In this document: piece by piece, positions 24,770-32,854 of the stretch
Numbering within the stretch: the first letter of the stretch is position 1
Layout of the letters: each line of letters begins with the position of its first letter
Source of the DNA: Herbidospora sakaeratensis
GTDB lineage: Bacteria > Actinomycetota > Actinomycetes > Streptosporangiales > Streptosporangiaceae
Length of the DNA stretch: 64,000 nt
Assembly (NCBI RefSeq): GCF_001570525.1
Contig: NZ_BBXC01000021.1
Span: 1 to 64,000 of the forward strand
Reading direction: 5' to 3'
Made by a program: the position numbers and the translations under genes
The notes under the pieces: model-generated
What the model was told of the DNA's origin: nothing
The model's database searches: none
What the model saw: only the letters and a program-made list of their open reading frames with translations

Positions 24770-25177
24770 TCAGCGCCGGATCACCTCGGTGCGCTCCGGC
24801 AGGGTGATGTGATAGCGCACCGAGCAGCCGAGGCAGCCGCCGGTGTCGATGGTCAGGGTCTGGCCGTCCCACGACTGCGACTGGTCGGGCCGGTCGCGGC
24901 CCCACGTGGTCTCGCGCTCGATGATCACCCGGTCGCCCGGGCCGTGTTCGATGTGGACCGGCACGGCCGGGCCGGCGTGGTCGACCAGCACGAACCGCGA
25001 CGTGAAGAGCAGGTATTCGTCGCGGACGGTCTCGGTCGTGCGGGTGTCCGTCAGGGCCGTCGGGACCCCCGGTTCGTCGAGCACGGCCGTGGCGAAGCCC
25101 GCCGTGCCGAGCACCAGGACCCCAGCTGTGAAGACCGCGCCGGCGATGCGCCAGCGCAGGCGCGCCGCCGCGTTCAC
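24770..25177 (-). CDS. membrane-anchored protein, third gene of two-component operon
   Basis: The 135-residue protein has an N-terminal membrane helix (IAGAVFTAGVLVLGTAGFATAV) and a beta-rich extracellular part ending TLPERTEVIRR. It resembles the first half of DUF4097-type putative adhesins, which normally run about 100 residues further, so it may be truncated. The GTG start overlaps the stop of the response regulator (GTGA), so it is coupled to the two-component genes. Confidence 0.7.
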   Translation of the reverse strand: MNAAARLRWRIAGAVFTAGVLVLGTAGFATAVLDEPGVPTALTDTRTTETVRDEYLLFTSRFVLVDHAGPAVPVHIEHGPGDRVIIERETTWGRDRPDQSQSWDGQTLTIDTGGCLGCSVRYHITLPERTEVIRR

Positions 25178-25818
25178 GAGACCCTCAGGAAGCGGAGCAC
25201 GGCCAGCACGCGCCGGTGGTCCTTGTCGTCGCCGGACAGGTCGAGCTTGGCGAAGATGTTGTTGATGTGCTTGCCCACGGCGCTCTCCGAGACCGACAGG
25301 GCCTCGGCGATGCCGGTGTTGGAGCGGCCTTCGGCGATCAAGGCCAGCACCTCCTTCTCTCGGCGGGTCAGACGGTCGAGCGGGTCGCTGTGGCGGCGGA
25401 CCAGGAGCTGGGCGACGACCTCGGGGTCGAGGGCGGTGCCGCCCGTGGCGACCCGGCGCAGCGCGTCGAGGAACTCGGGCACGTCGGCCACCCGGTCTTT
25501 GAGCAGGTAGCCGACCCCGGTGGTGGTCGTGGACAGCAGGGTGGCGGCGTAGCGCTCCTCGACGTACTGCGAGAGCACCACGATCGACAGGCCGGGCCAC
25601 TGCCGCCGGAGCACCAGGGCGGCGCGCAGGCCCTCGTCGGTGTGGGACGGCGGCATGCGCACGTCGGTCACGACCAGGTCGGGCCGGTGCTCCTCGGCGG
25701 CGCGCAGCAGCCCTTCGGCGTCTTCGACGGCCGCCACGACCTCCATGCCGGCCGACCGCAGCACCCAGACGAGGCCCTCGCGGAGCAGCACGGAGTCTTC
25801 GGCGAGCACTACCCGCAC
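25174..25818 (-). CDS. NarL/LuxR-family response regulator
   Basis: The 214-residue protein has a receiver domain (acidic VVLAEDSVLLREGL; phospho-acceptor in DLVVTDVRMP; Lys in YLLKDRV) and a LuxR-type C-terminal helix-turn-helix (LTRREKEVLALIAEGRSNTGIAEALSVSESAVGKHI, residues about 150-185). The GTG at 25818 overlaps the end of the kinase gene by 10 bp. It is the partner of the adjacent kinase. Confidence 0.92.
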   Translation of the reverse strand: MRVVLAEDSVLLREGLVWVLRSAGMEVVAAVEDAEGLLRAAEEHRPDLVVTDVRMPPSHTDEGLRAALVLRRQWPGLSIVVLSQYVEERYAATLLSTTTTGVGYLLKDRVADVPEFLDALRRVATGGTALDPEVVAQLLVRRHSDPLDRLTRREKEVLALIAEGRSNTGIAEALSVSESAVGKHINNIFAKLDLSGDDKDHRRVLAVLRFLRVS

Positions 25819-27053
25819 GGCAGATCGGCCCGGATCGTCGTCGGCCCGCCCTCGGGGCTCAGGATGGTGATCACGCCGTCGACCGAACCGGCCCGCTGGA
25901 TCAGGCCGCGCAGGCCCGAGCCCTCTGCGGGGTCGGCGCCGCCCCGGCCGTCGTCGAGCACCTCGACGATGAGCCGGTCGCCCTCGCGCCGCACGGTCAC
26001 GAACGCCTCGTGGGCCTCGGCGTGCTTGGCGACGTTGGTCAGCGCCTCGGACACCACGAAGAACGCCACCGCCTCGATCGTCGGCGACGGCCGCCGGACG
26101 ACGTCGACCGTCAGCCGCACCGGCACCGGCGAGCGCGCCGCCACCCCCGACAGCGCGGCGTCGAGGCCCTGCTCGTCGAGCACCGCCGGGTGGAGCCCGC
26201 GCACCAGGTCGCGCAGCTCCTTCAGCGCCAGCTTCGCCTCGTCGTGGGCCTGCGCGATCACCTGCCGGGCCGGTTCGGGCAGGTCGGTGAGGGTGGTGCG
26301 GGCCATGCCGAGGTTCATCGCCAGCCACACCAGCCGGCGCTGGGCGCCGTCGTGGAGGTCGCGTTCCATGCGGCGGCGCTCGGCGTCGGCCGCGTCGATC
26401 ACCTCGGCGCGGCTCTCGCGCAGGCTCTCGACGCGCTCGGTCAGCACGTCGGCCGCGCTCGGCCCGAGCAGCGACACGGCGGCCACCTCGTCGACCGAGC
26501 AGATCAGCCGCGCCGCCCAGGGCCCGGCCACGGCCAGCGCCCCGGCGAGCGTCAGCATCAGCCAGCCCTCGACCTCGGCGGCGGTCCGGTCGGTCCAGTA
26601 GTTGATCGCCACCGTGAGGGCCGCCAGCGCCCCCGACCAGGCCACGATCATGGCGAACAGCCCGACGCCGGTGATGAGGGGGGCGAGCAGGTGGTAGGCC
26701 AGCTGCCGCCAGGTGCGGGGGTCACGGATCTCGGAGTAGAGGAACCGGATGGGGTTGCGGGTGCCCGGCCGGGGGCGGGCCGCCGGGATCTCGATCGACA
26801 GGAACGCCGCGAAGCGCCCGCGCTGCAGCCCGGTCAGCCGCGGCAGCAGCCAGAACAGCAGCGGCAGTGCGACGAGCGGGACCACGATCGTCCAGATGAA
26901 GATGATCGAGACGGCGGCCAGGCCGCCGATCACGGCCAGCGCCAGCAGCGCGACCGGCGCCCCGGTCACCACGTGGACGGTGCGCAACCAGGCCGGGGCG
27001 GCCCAGTGGGACCGCAGCCGGTCCCAGGGGGTGAGCGTCTGGGTGAGGGCCAT
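25809..27053 (-). CDS. NarX/DesK-type sensor histidine kinase
   Basis: The 414-residue protein has two blocks of membrane helices (about residues 25-85 and 115-185), then a HisKA_3 domain with the phospho-accepting His in RRRMERDLHDGAQRRLV and an HATPase domain (SEALTNVAKHAEA; DDGRGGADPAEGSGLRGL). No large extracytoplasmic sensor loop is visible, so it may sense membrane state or a drug. The promoter lies in the 111 bp shared with the divergent STAS gene. Confidence 0.92.
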   Translation of the reverse strand: MALTQTLTPWDRLRSHWAAPAWLRTVHVVTGAPVALLALAVIGGLAAVSIIFIWTIVVPLVALPLLFWLLPRLTGLQRGRFAAFLSIEIPAARPRPGTRNPIRFLYSEIRDPRTWRQLAYHLLAPLITGVGLFAMIVAWSGALAALTVAINYWTDRTAAEVEGWLMLTLAGALAVAGPWAARLICSVDEVAAVSLLGPSAADVLTERVESLRESRAEVIDAADAERRRMERDLHDGAQRRLVWLAMNLGMARTTLTDLPEPARQVIAQAHDEAKLALKELRDLVRGLHPAVLDEQGLDAALSGVAARSPVPVRLTVDVVRRPSPTIEAVAFFVVSEALTNVAKHAEAHEAFVTVRREGDRLIVEVLDDGRGGADPAEGSGLRGLIQRAGSVDGVITILSPEGGPTTIRADLPCG

Positions 27054-27164
27054 GGGGACAACCGTAGAGACCGGGCGGGGGCTGCCACCATCCACGAGGT
27101 ACCCGGGAAAAAGGTGGTGCTGGCACCACCCCCGGGTCCGGCGCCGAAGTGGCGGGCGCCGGGG

Positions 27165-27710
27165 ATGAGTGAAAGAGTGGGGATTGTGGAGGATCATCGT
27201 CGTGCCGCCGAGCGTGTCCGCCAGGACCAGCGGCAGCGCGCCGCTCACCCGGCCGAACGCCGCTACGCCGCCGCCTATCATCTGGCGCATCTGGCGGAGT
27301 GGCGGGGCGGGGCGGACCTCCGCGAAGCCGCGCGGGCCGTTCTGGAGAGAGAGCGCGAATTGACGGCGGAAGACGACGGCGAGCCCGGTCTGGCGGGCCG
27401 CACCTTCCAGGTGACCGCCCACCGCCGAGGTGGCGACGTGATCATCGTGGTCCGGGGCGAGATCGACGCCCTGGCCGAACCGGCGTTCCACGACTACGTC
27501 CGGGAGCGTTCCGGCGCCCGCGTGGTCTTCGACCTCGCGGACCTGACGTTCATCGACAGCGCGGGCCTCCAGGTCCTCCTCGACGCCCACCGCCGGGGCC
27601 CGGCGGCCTACTGCGGCCTGACACCCCGGGTGGCCCGCCTGTTCGACCTGCTGGGCCTGCGCACCCGCCTGAAGGTCTACGACTCGGTCGACGACGCCTT
27701 CACCGGGTAG
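27165..27710 (+). CDS. STAS-domain anti-sigma factor antagonist with N-terminal extension
   Basis: The 181-residue protein ends in a STAS domain (TFQVTAHRRGGDVIIVVRGEID; DLADLTFIDSAGLQVLLDAHRR) with the phosphorylatable Ser in DSAG. The first roughly 80 residues are charged and helical and are not part of STAS; I do not recognise them. Such antagonists release sigma factors when dephosphorylated by SpoIIE-type phosphatases, of which one is encoded at 69-1199. The ATG at 27165 is a weak choice; GTGs at 27177 and 27186 are alternatives. Confidence 0.82.
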   Translation: MSERVGIVEDHRRAAERVRQDQRQRAAHPAERRYAAAYHLAHLAEWRGGADLREAARAVLERERELTAEDDGEPGLAGRTFQVTAHRRGGDVIIVVRGEIDALAEPAFHDYVRERSGARVVFDLADLTFIDSAGLQVLLDAHRRGPAAYCGLTPRVARLFDLLGLRTRLKVYDSVDDAFTG

Positions 27711-27715
27711 GGCGC

Positions 27716-28108
27716 TCAACCCTGCCGCACGATCTCCTCCAGGGCGGTCCGGTAACGCCGCGCGTCGGCCTCCGGCAGGCCCTTGGAGATCCGGAGCAGG
27801 ACGTTGCCCACCTGGTAGGCGTGTTCCGGGGGCTGCGTCGCCGCGACCTCCCTGGCGTGTCCGGCCGCCGCGTTCTCGTCCGAGAAGACCTGGATCAGGC
27901 CGCCGGTCGCGAAGTCGGCCGAGCCGCCGCCCGTGATGGCGATCGCGTCGGCCTGGAAGGAAGCGCCGCTGAGGCCCTCCTCCTGGTAGGTCGCCCTCAG
28001 GTTGGCGTCCACGCCGTGCGCGGGCAGTTCCCCGACGACGTCGGCGGCCCGCAGGCGGCGAGCACGAGCACGGTGGCCGCGGAGCCGAGGGCGCGGAATC
28101 GGGTCACC
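27716..28108 (-). pseudogene. lipoprotein gene split by a one-base frameshift
   Basis: A GTG at 28108 opens a frame encoding a lipoprotein signal peptide with lipobox (VLVLAAC, then G), but after about 22 codons it continues as nonsense and stops. The neighbouring frame then carries a well-formed 98-residue sequence (VDANLRATYQEEGLSGASF to EEIVRQG), and its upstream part (AADVVGELPAHG) reads as a natural continuation of the lipobox frame. One additional G in the GGG run after the lipobox Cys would join them. This is either a real frameshift or a homopolymer sequencing error. The function is unknown. Confidence 0.65.
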
Positions 28109-28170
28109 TCACAGGCGTACAACCCGGGACGGTCCTCCGCAGCCCGATCGCCGCATTCCGGCGCGAAGGG

Positions 28171-28200
28171 AAAAGCCCCATGACCGCCGTCATGGGGCTT
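28171..28200 (-). terminator. rho-independent terminator of the cutinase-like gene
   Basis: AAGCCCCATGAC (28173-28184) pairs perfectly with GTCATGGGGCTT (28189-28200). Read on the reverse strand, the stem is followed by TTTTCCC. It lies 11 bases past the stop at 28212. Confidence 0.85.
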
Positions 28201-28211
28201 CTCCGGCTCGG

Positions 28212-29090
28212 TCAGACCGGGCAGGTGCTGCGGTACTCCTCGATCGCCAGGCCGCTCGGGCCGGGGCAGATGAACTGGCTGTAGCGGGTGTCCTCGTCGA
28301 CCCAGCGCTTGAGCCAGGCGACGAACTGCTTGGCGAACGGGGTGTTGGTCGACTGCGGGAAGAAGTGGCTGGCGCTGTTCAGTTCCAGGTACGCCTTCTC
28401 CGTCTGGCTGATGCTGTTGTAGAACGGGCTGGCGTGCGTCGTCGGGGAGGCGATGCTGTCGCTCTCGCCGGCCACGATCAGGGTCGGGACGCGGACCGAG
28501 CCCCACGTCTTGTCGGTGTTCCACGGCGCGATCGGCACGGCGGCCTTGAGGGAGGGGCGGTCCTCGGCGGCGTGGAGGGTGCCGCCGCCGCCCATCGAGT
28601 GGCCGGCGACCGCGAGGCGGTTGCGGTCGATGCGGCTGCGTACCGTGGTGGAGCTGCTGTTGACCAGGTAGTCGAGGGCGGCCAGGAGCTGGTTGCCGCG
28701 GCTGGCGGGCTGGTCGAGGGTCGAGTTGGTCTCGATGCCGATGACGACGAAGCCGTGCGAGGCGATGCGCGGGCCTAACCACTCGAGGCTCGACCACCGG
28801 GCGGTGTAGCCGGGGGAGATGGCGATCGCGCCGAAGGTGCCCTGGCTGGTGTCGGTCGGGTAGTAGATGGTGCCGCCGCCGAAGCCCGAGACGAGCGACG
28901 AGACGCTCGCGGTGGCGACGGAGAACGGGCCGCGCGAGGCTTCGAGGATCGCGCTGGTGGGGTTCGGGCCGCGCTCGAACCCGGCGGCCTGCGCCGAGGG
29001 GGCGAGGGTGACGGCGGTCCCGGTCGCCAGGGTGAACGCGAGGGCGGCGGTGGCGATGCGGGACAGACGGGACCAGAAGTGGGGTCGCAA
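28212..29090 (-). CDS. secreted cutinase / PET-hydrolase-like polyester hydrolase (type I)
   Basis: The 292-residue protein has a signal peptide ending near PSAQA and a mature alpha/beta-hydrolase closely resembling TfCut2, LCC and IsPETase. It shows [26 protein letters not shown] (oxyanion and substrate aromatic), [10 protein letters not shown] with the nucleophile Ser, PWNTDK with the conserved Trp, Asp in GESDSIA and His in SASHFFP. Residues matching PETase 159, 214, 218 and 238 are His, His, Phe and Phe, the cutinase (type I) set. Two C-terminal Cys (ICPG, STCPV) fit the conserved disulfide. The TTG at 29090 is chosen because GGGAG lies 9 bases upstream; an ATG at 29213 would add an odd 41-residue basic leader. 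Confidence 0.88.
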   Translation of the reverse strand: MRPHFWSRLSRIATAALAFTLATGTAVTLAPSAQAAGFERGPNPTSAILEASRGPFSVATASVSSLVSGFGGGTIYYPTDTSQGTFGAIAISPGYTARWSSLEWLGPRIASHGFVVIGIETNSTLDQPASRGNQLLAALDYLVNSSSTTVRSRIDRNRLAVAGHSMGGGGTLHAAEDRPSLKAAVPIAPWNTDKTWGSVRVPTLIVAGESDSIASPTTHASPFYNSISQTEKAYLELNSASHFFPQSTNTPFAKQFVAWLKRWVDEDTRYSQFICPGPSGLAIEEYRSTCPV

Positions 29091-29262
29091 GGGGGGTGTC
29101 TCCCGGTTCTCGGAAGAGCCGCTGGTGTTGCGGGCGCGTTTCCGGCTCCGCACGACGGCCCTGTCGGAATTGCTGACTGCGTCATAGTCAGGAGCGAACC
29201 GGGGGTGGCGCATCGGCGAAATCACCGGTCGGGTCACGCCGGATGCGGGCAAAGAAAAAGGA

Positions 29263-29327
29263 GCTATCCTGGTGAGTTGCGGCCCCTTGTGCTGCGCAAA
29301 TCACATAGCTCCGTTGGAGAGGATAGC
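29263..29327 (+). promoter_or_regulatory. leader inverted repeat masking a ribosome site
   Basis: GCTATCCT (29263-29270) is exactly complementary to AGGATAGC (29320-29327), 49 bases apart. The right arm overlaps the only purine-rich ribosome site (GGAGAGG, 29316-29322) before the GTG at 29334, so pairing would hide it. The loop contains another near-palindrome (TTGTGC-T-GCGCAA). A translational switch is inferred, not shown. Confidence 0.5.
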
Positions 29328-29333
29328 ACTCGC

Positions 29334-31448
29334 GTGGCCAATCGTCAAGTGCTCGAATTGGAGCAGAGCCGGATCACCCAGCTCTACGACCGGCTCGACG
29401 CCGTCCGGCGCCGGACGGCCGAGGCCCTGAAGGCCGAATACGCCAAGGGCGCCTCGGGCGGCACCCACCAGGCGCGGGTCGAGCGCGAGGTGTCGGCCAA
29501 GGAGCACGCCCGGCGGCTCGCGCAGCTCAACGGGGTCGAGCGCGGCCTGTGCTTCGGGCGCATCGACGACGTCCTGGAGGAGACCCTCTACATCGGCCGC
29601 GTCGGGCTGCGCAACGACGACCACGAGACGATCCTGGTCGACTGGCGGGCCCCCGCCGCCCGGCCCTTCTACGCCGCCACCCCCTCCTACCCGGGCACCC
29701 TGGTGCGCCGCCGCCACCTGCGGACCAAGGGCCGCACCGTGGTCGGCGTCGACGACGAGGTCTTCGACCTCGACCGCGAGGACGTCGACGGCGGCTTCGT
29801 CGGCGAGGCCGCCCTGCTGGCCGCCCTGCGCCGCCGGCGCACCGGCCGGATGGGCGACGTCGTGGCCACCATCCAGACCGAGCAGGACCGGGTGATCCGC
29901 TCGGGCCTGCACGGCGCGCTCGTCGTCCAGGGCGGGCCGGGCACCGGCAAGACCGTCGCCGCCCTCCACCGCGCCGCCTATCTCCTGTACGCCTACCGCG
30001 AGACCCTCGAACGCCGCGGCGTCCTGGTCGTCGGCCCCAACACCACCTTCCTGCGCTACATCAGCCAGGTGCTGCCCTCGCTGGGCGAGACCGACGTCGT
30101 GCTGGCGGGCGTCGGCGACCTGTTCCCGGGCGTCACCGCCACGGCCGACGACGAGCCGTTCCAGGCCGTCATCAAGGGCGACCTCGGCATGGTCGACGCG
30201 GTCGCGCGGGCGGTCGCCGACCGGCAGCGGGTGCCCGAGGGCGACCTGGAGATCCACGTCGACGGCCTGGACCTGGCGGTCCCGCACCACCTCTGCGTCG
30301 CGGCCCGCGACCGGGCCCGCCGGTCGGGCCGCCCTCACAACGTGGCCCGCAAGCTGCTGGTCCTCGACCTGCTGCGCGCGCTCGCGATCGACGAGACGGC
30401 CAAGCTCGACCGGCCCGCCGACGCCGACGAGCTGGCGTACATCAGGAAGGTGTTGTGGCACGAACCCCCGGTCAGGGCGGCGATCGACGCCCTGTGGCCG
30501 GTCGTCACCCCGCAGGAGCTGGTGCGCGGGATGCTCGGCAAGGCGCCCGGCGACCCGTGGACGACCGGCGACGTCCCCCTCCTGGACGAGGCCGCCGAGC
30601 TGCTCGGCGAGGAGCCCGCCCCGGCGCGGCGCGACGACGACCGGGCCGAGCAGGAGCTGTTCGCCCGCGAGGTGCTCACCGTCACCGGCGTCGAGGAGGT
30701 CGAGGCGGCGCTGCTGGCCGACTGGAACGCCACCCCCGGCGAGGAGGTCACCACCGCCCAGCGGGCCGGGCGCGACCGCAAGTGGATCTACGGCCACGTG
30801 ATCGTCGACGAGGCGCAGGAGCTCTCGGCGATGGCCTGGCGCATGATCATGCGGCGCATCCCCACCCGCTCGATGACCATCGTCGGCGACATCGGCCAGA
30901 CCGGCTCCCCGGCCGGGGCGACGAGCTGGGGCGAGATGCTCGACCAGTACGTCACCTGGCGCGAGGAGCGCCTCACGGTCAACTACCGCACCCCCAAGGA
31001 CGTCATGGACGCCGCCGCCGAGGTCCTGAAGGAGGTGGCCCCCGACCAGGAACCCCCGATTTCGGTACGGCCCGCCGAGGAGCCGCCCCGCGTGGTCCGG
31101 GCCGCCGGGGCGGAGCTGAACGACGTGCTCAGGGCGGAGATCGCCGCCGCGGCCGGCGACCTGCTCGCCGACGGGGAGGGGCGGCTGGCCGTCATCACGT
31201 CCGGTGAACGCTATGCGGAAGTCGCGTCGTTGGTCCCGGAAGCCGTTACGCTCGATCCGCTGGACTCCCCGGTGGCGCTCATGACCGTGACGACCTCAAA
31301 AGGGCTCGAATTCGACGGCGTCATCGTGTTGTGGCCCGAGGAACTGGCCGGTCGCGACCTCTACGTGGCGATGACCAGGGCGACCCGCCGCCTGGTGCTG
31401 ATCCATGAGCGTGAGCTGCCGCCGCCGCTCGCCGGGCTCGCTAAATAA
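29334..31448 (+). CDS. HelD/HelR-type RNA polymerase-recycling helicase
   Basis: The 704-residue protein has an N-terminal coiled-coil, then superfamily-1 ATPase motifs: Walker A GGPGTGKTVAALHRAAYLL near residue 200, Walker B VIVDEAQELS, GDIGQTGSP, VNYRTP, TSKGLEFDGVIV and YVAMTRATRRL. HelD-type proteins remove stalled RNA polymerase; the HelR subgroup in actinomycetes protects it from rifamycins. Which applies here cannot be decided, and I did not find a clear rifamycin-associated promoter element. The GTG at 29334 follows an unusual leader. It is divergent from the cutinase gene. Confidence 0.85.
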   Translation: MANRQVLELEQSRITQLYDRLDAVRRRTAEALKAEYAKGASGGTHQARVEREVSAKEHARRLAQLNGVERGLCFGRIDDVLEETLYIGRVGLRNDDHETILVDWRAPAARPFYAATPSYPGTLVRRRHLRTKGRTVVGVDDEVFDLDREDVDGGFVGEAALLAALRRRRTGRMGDVVATIQTEQDRVIRSGLHGALVVQGGPGTGKTVAALHRAAYLLYAYRETLERRGVLVVGPNTTFLRYISQVLPSLGETDVVLAGVGDLFPGVTATADDEPFQAVIKGDLGMVDAVARAVADRQRVPEGDLEIHVDGLDLAVPHHLCVAARDRARRSGRPHNVARKLLVLDLLRALAIDETAKLDRPADADELAYIRKVLWHEPPVRAAIDALWPVVTPQELVRGMLGKAPGDPWTTGDVPLLDEAAELLGEEPAPARRDDDRAEQELFAREVLTVTGVEEVEAALLADWNATPGEEVTTAQRAGRDRKWIYGHVIVDEAQELSAMAWRMIMRRIPTRSMTIVGDIGQTGSPAGATSWGEMLDQYVTWREERLTVNYRTPKDVMDAAAEVLKEVAPDQEPPISVRPAEEPPRVVRAAGAELNDVLRAEIAAAAGDLLADGEGRLAVITSGERYAEVASLVPEAVTLDPLDSPVALMTVTTSKGLEFDGVIVLWPEELAGRDLYVAMTRATRRLVLIHERELPPPLAGLAK

Positions 31449-31480
31449 GACTATCCTTGTAGGAAATACCGGGAGGCGAC

Positions 31481-32788
31481 ATGGGGCGGATGGAATCCGA
31501 CACGCCGGTCACCGCGGCGATCCACGCCGCCCGGTGGATCCGCGAGGCCGCCGTCGACGACGACCACGGCCACCACTGGCTCGCCAACCCCGACCCCGGC
31601 GGCCGTTCCGCCAATGCCGGACACTCCGCAACCCTCTATTCGGGCGCCGCCGGGATCGTCCTGTTCCACCTCGAACTGGCCGCCGCGACCGGCGACCAGT
31701 CGTATCTCGACGAGGCGCTCGCCGGCGCCGACCACCTGGTCACCGTCTCGGGCACGATCACCGACCCGACCTTCTACCACGGCCTGATGGGCCTGGTCTT
31801 CGCGCTCACCGAGTCCTACTGGGCCACCGGCGACGCCACCCACCAGGTCGCGGCCGAGCGCATCGCCGAGCGGGTGCTCGCGTCGCAGCGGCCGTCCAGA
31901 GAGGGTCTGACCTGGACCGGCGACGTGTCGCAGCGCGGCGACGGCGGCATCGCCCTCGGCCTGCTCCACATCGCCGGCATGCTCGGCCGCGACGACTTCG
32001 AAGAGGTCGCCATCATGACCGGCCGCACCATCGCCGGCCAGGTCGTGCCCGGCCACCAGTTCGGCGGCGAGGGCGGCGACCTCCCGGTCGACGCGGTGAC
32101 CCCCGGCTTCCTGTCCGGCACGGCCGGATCGGGTTTCCTGATGGCGCGGCTCTACGGCGTGACCGGTGACGGCATGTTCCTCGCGGCGGCCCGCCGGGCG
32201 GCCGACTTCGTCCGGATGGTCAGCTCGGTCAGCGACAAGTGCGCGCTGGTGCCCCACCACGTGCCCCACGCGCGGGCGCTCAACTACCTGGGCTTCTGCT
32301 CCGGCTCGGCCGGGGTGGCCCGGCTGTTCCACGAGCTCTACCGGGTGACCGGCGACCCCGGCGACCTCGACTGGGTCGAGCGCCTGGCCCGCGGCGTCAT
32401 CAACAGCGGCGTGCCCGAACGCCGCAGCGAGGGCTACTGGAACGTGGCATGCCAGTGTTGCGGCGCGGCCGGGCTGGTCGAGTTCTTCGTCGGCCTGTGG
32501 GCGGCCACCGGCACCTCCGAGTACCTCGACGTGGCGACCGAACTGGGCGACGACCTGATCGAGCGGGCCACCCGCGACGACGGGCGGGGCATGCGCTGGT
32601 ACCAGGCGTACCGGCGGCTGCGGCCCCACGAGATCACCGCCGACACCGGATACATGGTGGGCGCGGCGGGCGTCGGCGCGGCGCTGCTGCACCTGGCGGC
32701 GGCCCGCGACGGGCGCGACGCCCGGCGGGTGATCCTGCTGCCCGACAACCCGTTCCCGGCGATCCCGGTCCCAGCCGACTCGCTCTAG
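31481..32788 (+). CDS. orphan LanC-like protein
   Basis: The 435-residue protein is an alpha/alpha-toroid of the LanC family with repeated GxxG motifs (SGAAGIVLF, HGLMGLVF, SGTAGSGFL, CSGSAGVARLF, CCGAAGLVEFF, VGAAGVGAALL). Zinc ligands would be Cys in NYLGFCSG and Cys-Cys in CQCCGAAG; the usual Cys-His pair is Cys-Cys here. LanC enzymes form thioether rings in lanthipeptides, but no LanB/M dehydratase or precursor peptide gene is nearby. Homologues also act on other thiols. GGGAGG precedes the ATG. It follows helD by 32 bp on the same strand and may be co-transcribed. Confidence 0.82.
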   Translation: MGRMESDTPVTAAIHAARWIREAAVDDDHGHHWLANPDPGGRSANAGHSATLYSGAAGIVLFHLELAAATGDQSYLDEALAGADHLVTVSGTITDPTFYHGLMGLVFALTESYWATGDATHQVAAERIAERVLASQRPSREGLTWTGDVSQRGDGGIALGLLHIAGMLGRDDFEEVAIMTGRTIAGQVVPGHQFGGEGGDLPVDAVTPGFLSGTAGSGFLMARLYGVTGDGMFLAAARRAADFVRMVSSVSDKCALVPHHVPHARALNYLGFCSGSAGVARLFHELYRVTGDPGDLDWVERLARGVINSGVPERRSEGYWNVACQCCGAAGLVEFFVGLWAATGTSEYLDVATELGDDLIERATRDDGRGMRWYQAYRRLRPHEITADTGYMVGAAGVGAALLHLAAARDGRDARRVILLPDNPFPAIPVPADSL

Positions 32789-32798
32789 ACGCGTGTTG

Positions 32799-32837
32799 AC
32801 GCCCGGGGGGAGGGGCGTCCTCCCTCCTCCCGGGCGC
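32799..32837. terminator. terminator between convergent genes
   Basis: A 13-bp stem (GCCCGGGGGGAGG at 32801-32813 with CCTCCTCCCGGGC at 32823-32835, one G-T pair) lies between the LanC-like gene and the convergent secreted enzyme gene. There is no T-tract. Confidence 0.65.
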
Positions 32838-32854
32838 CGGTCACGTGGTCCGAG

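Noticed and set aside
28212-29090. IsPETase-type (type II) enzyme
   Set aside because: Positions matching PETase 159, 214, 218 and 238 are His, His, Phe and Phe, and the second active-site disulfide Cys pair is absent.
29263-29333. Rifamycin-associated element before the HelD/HelR-type gene
   Set aside because: A near-palindrome with TTG and CAA arms is present, but it does not match the published inverted repeat as I remember it.
31481-32788. Lanthipeptide biosynthetic cluster around the LanC-like gene
   Set aside because: No dehydratase, precursor, protease or dedicated transporter in the flanking 10 kb.
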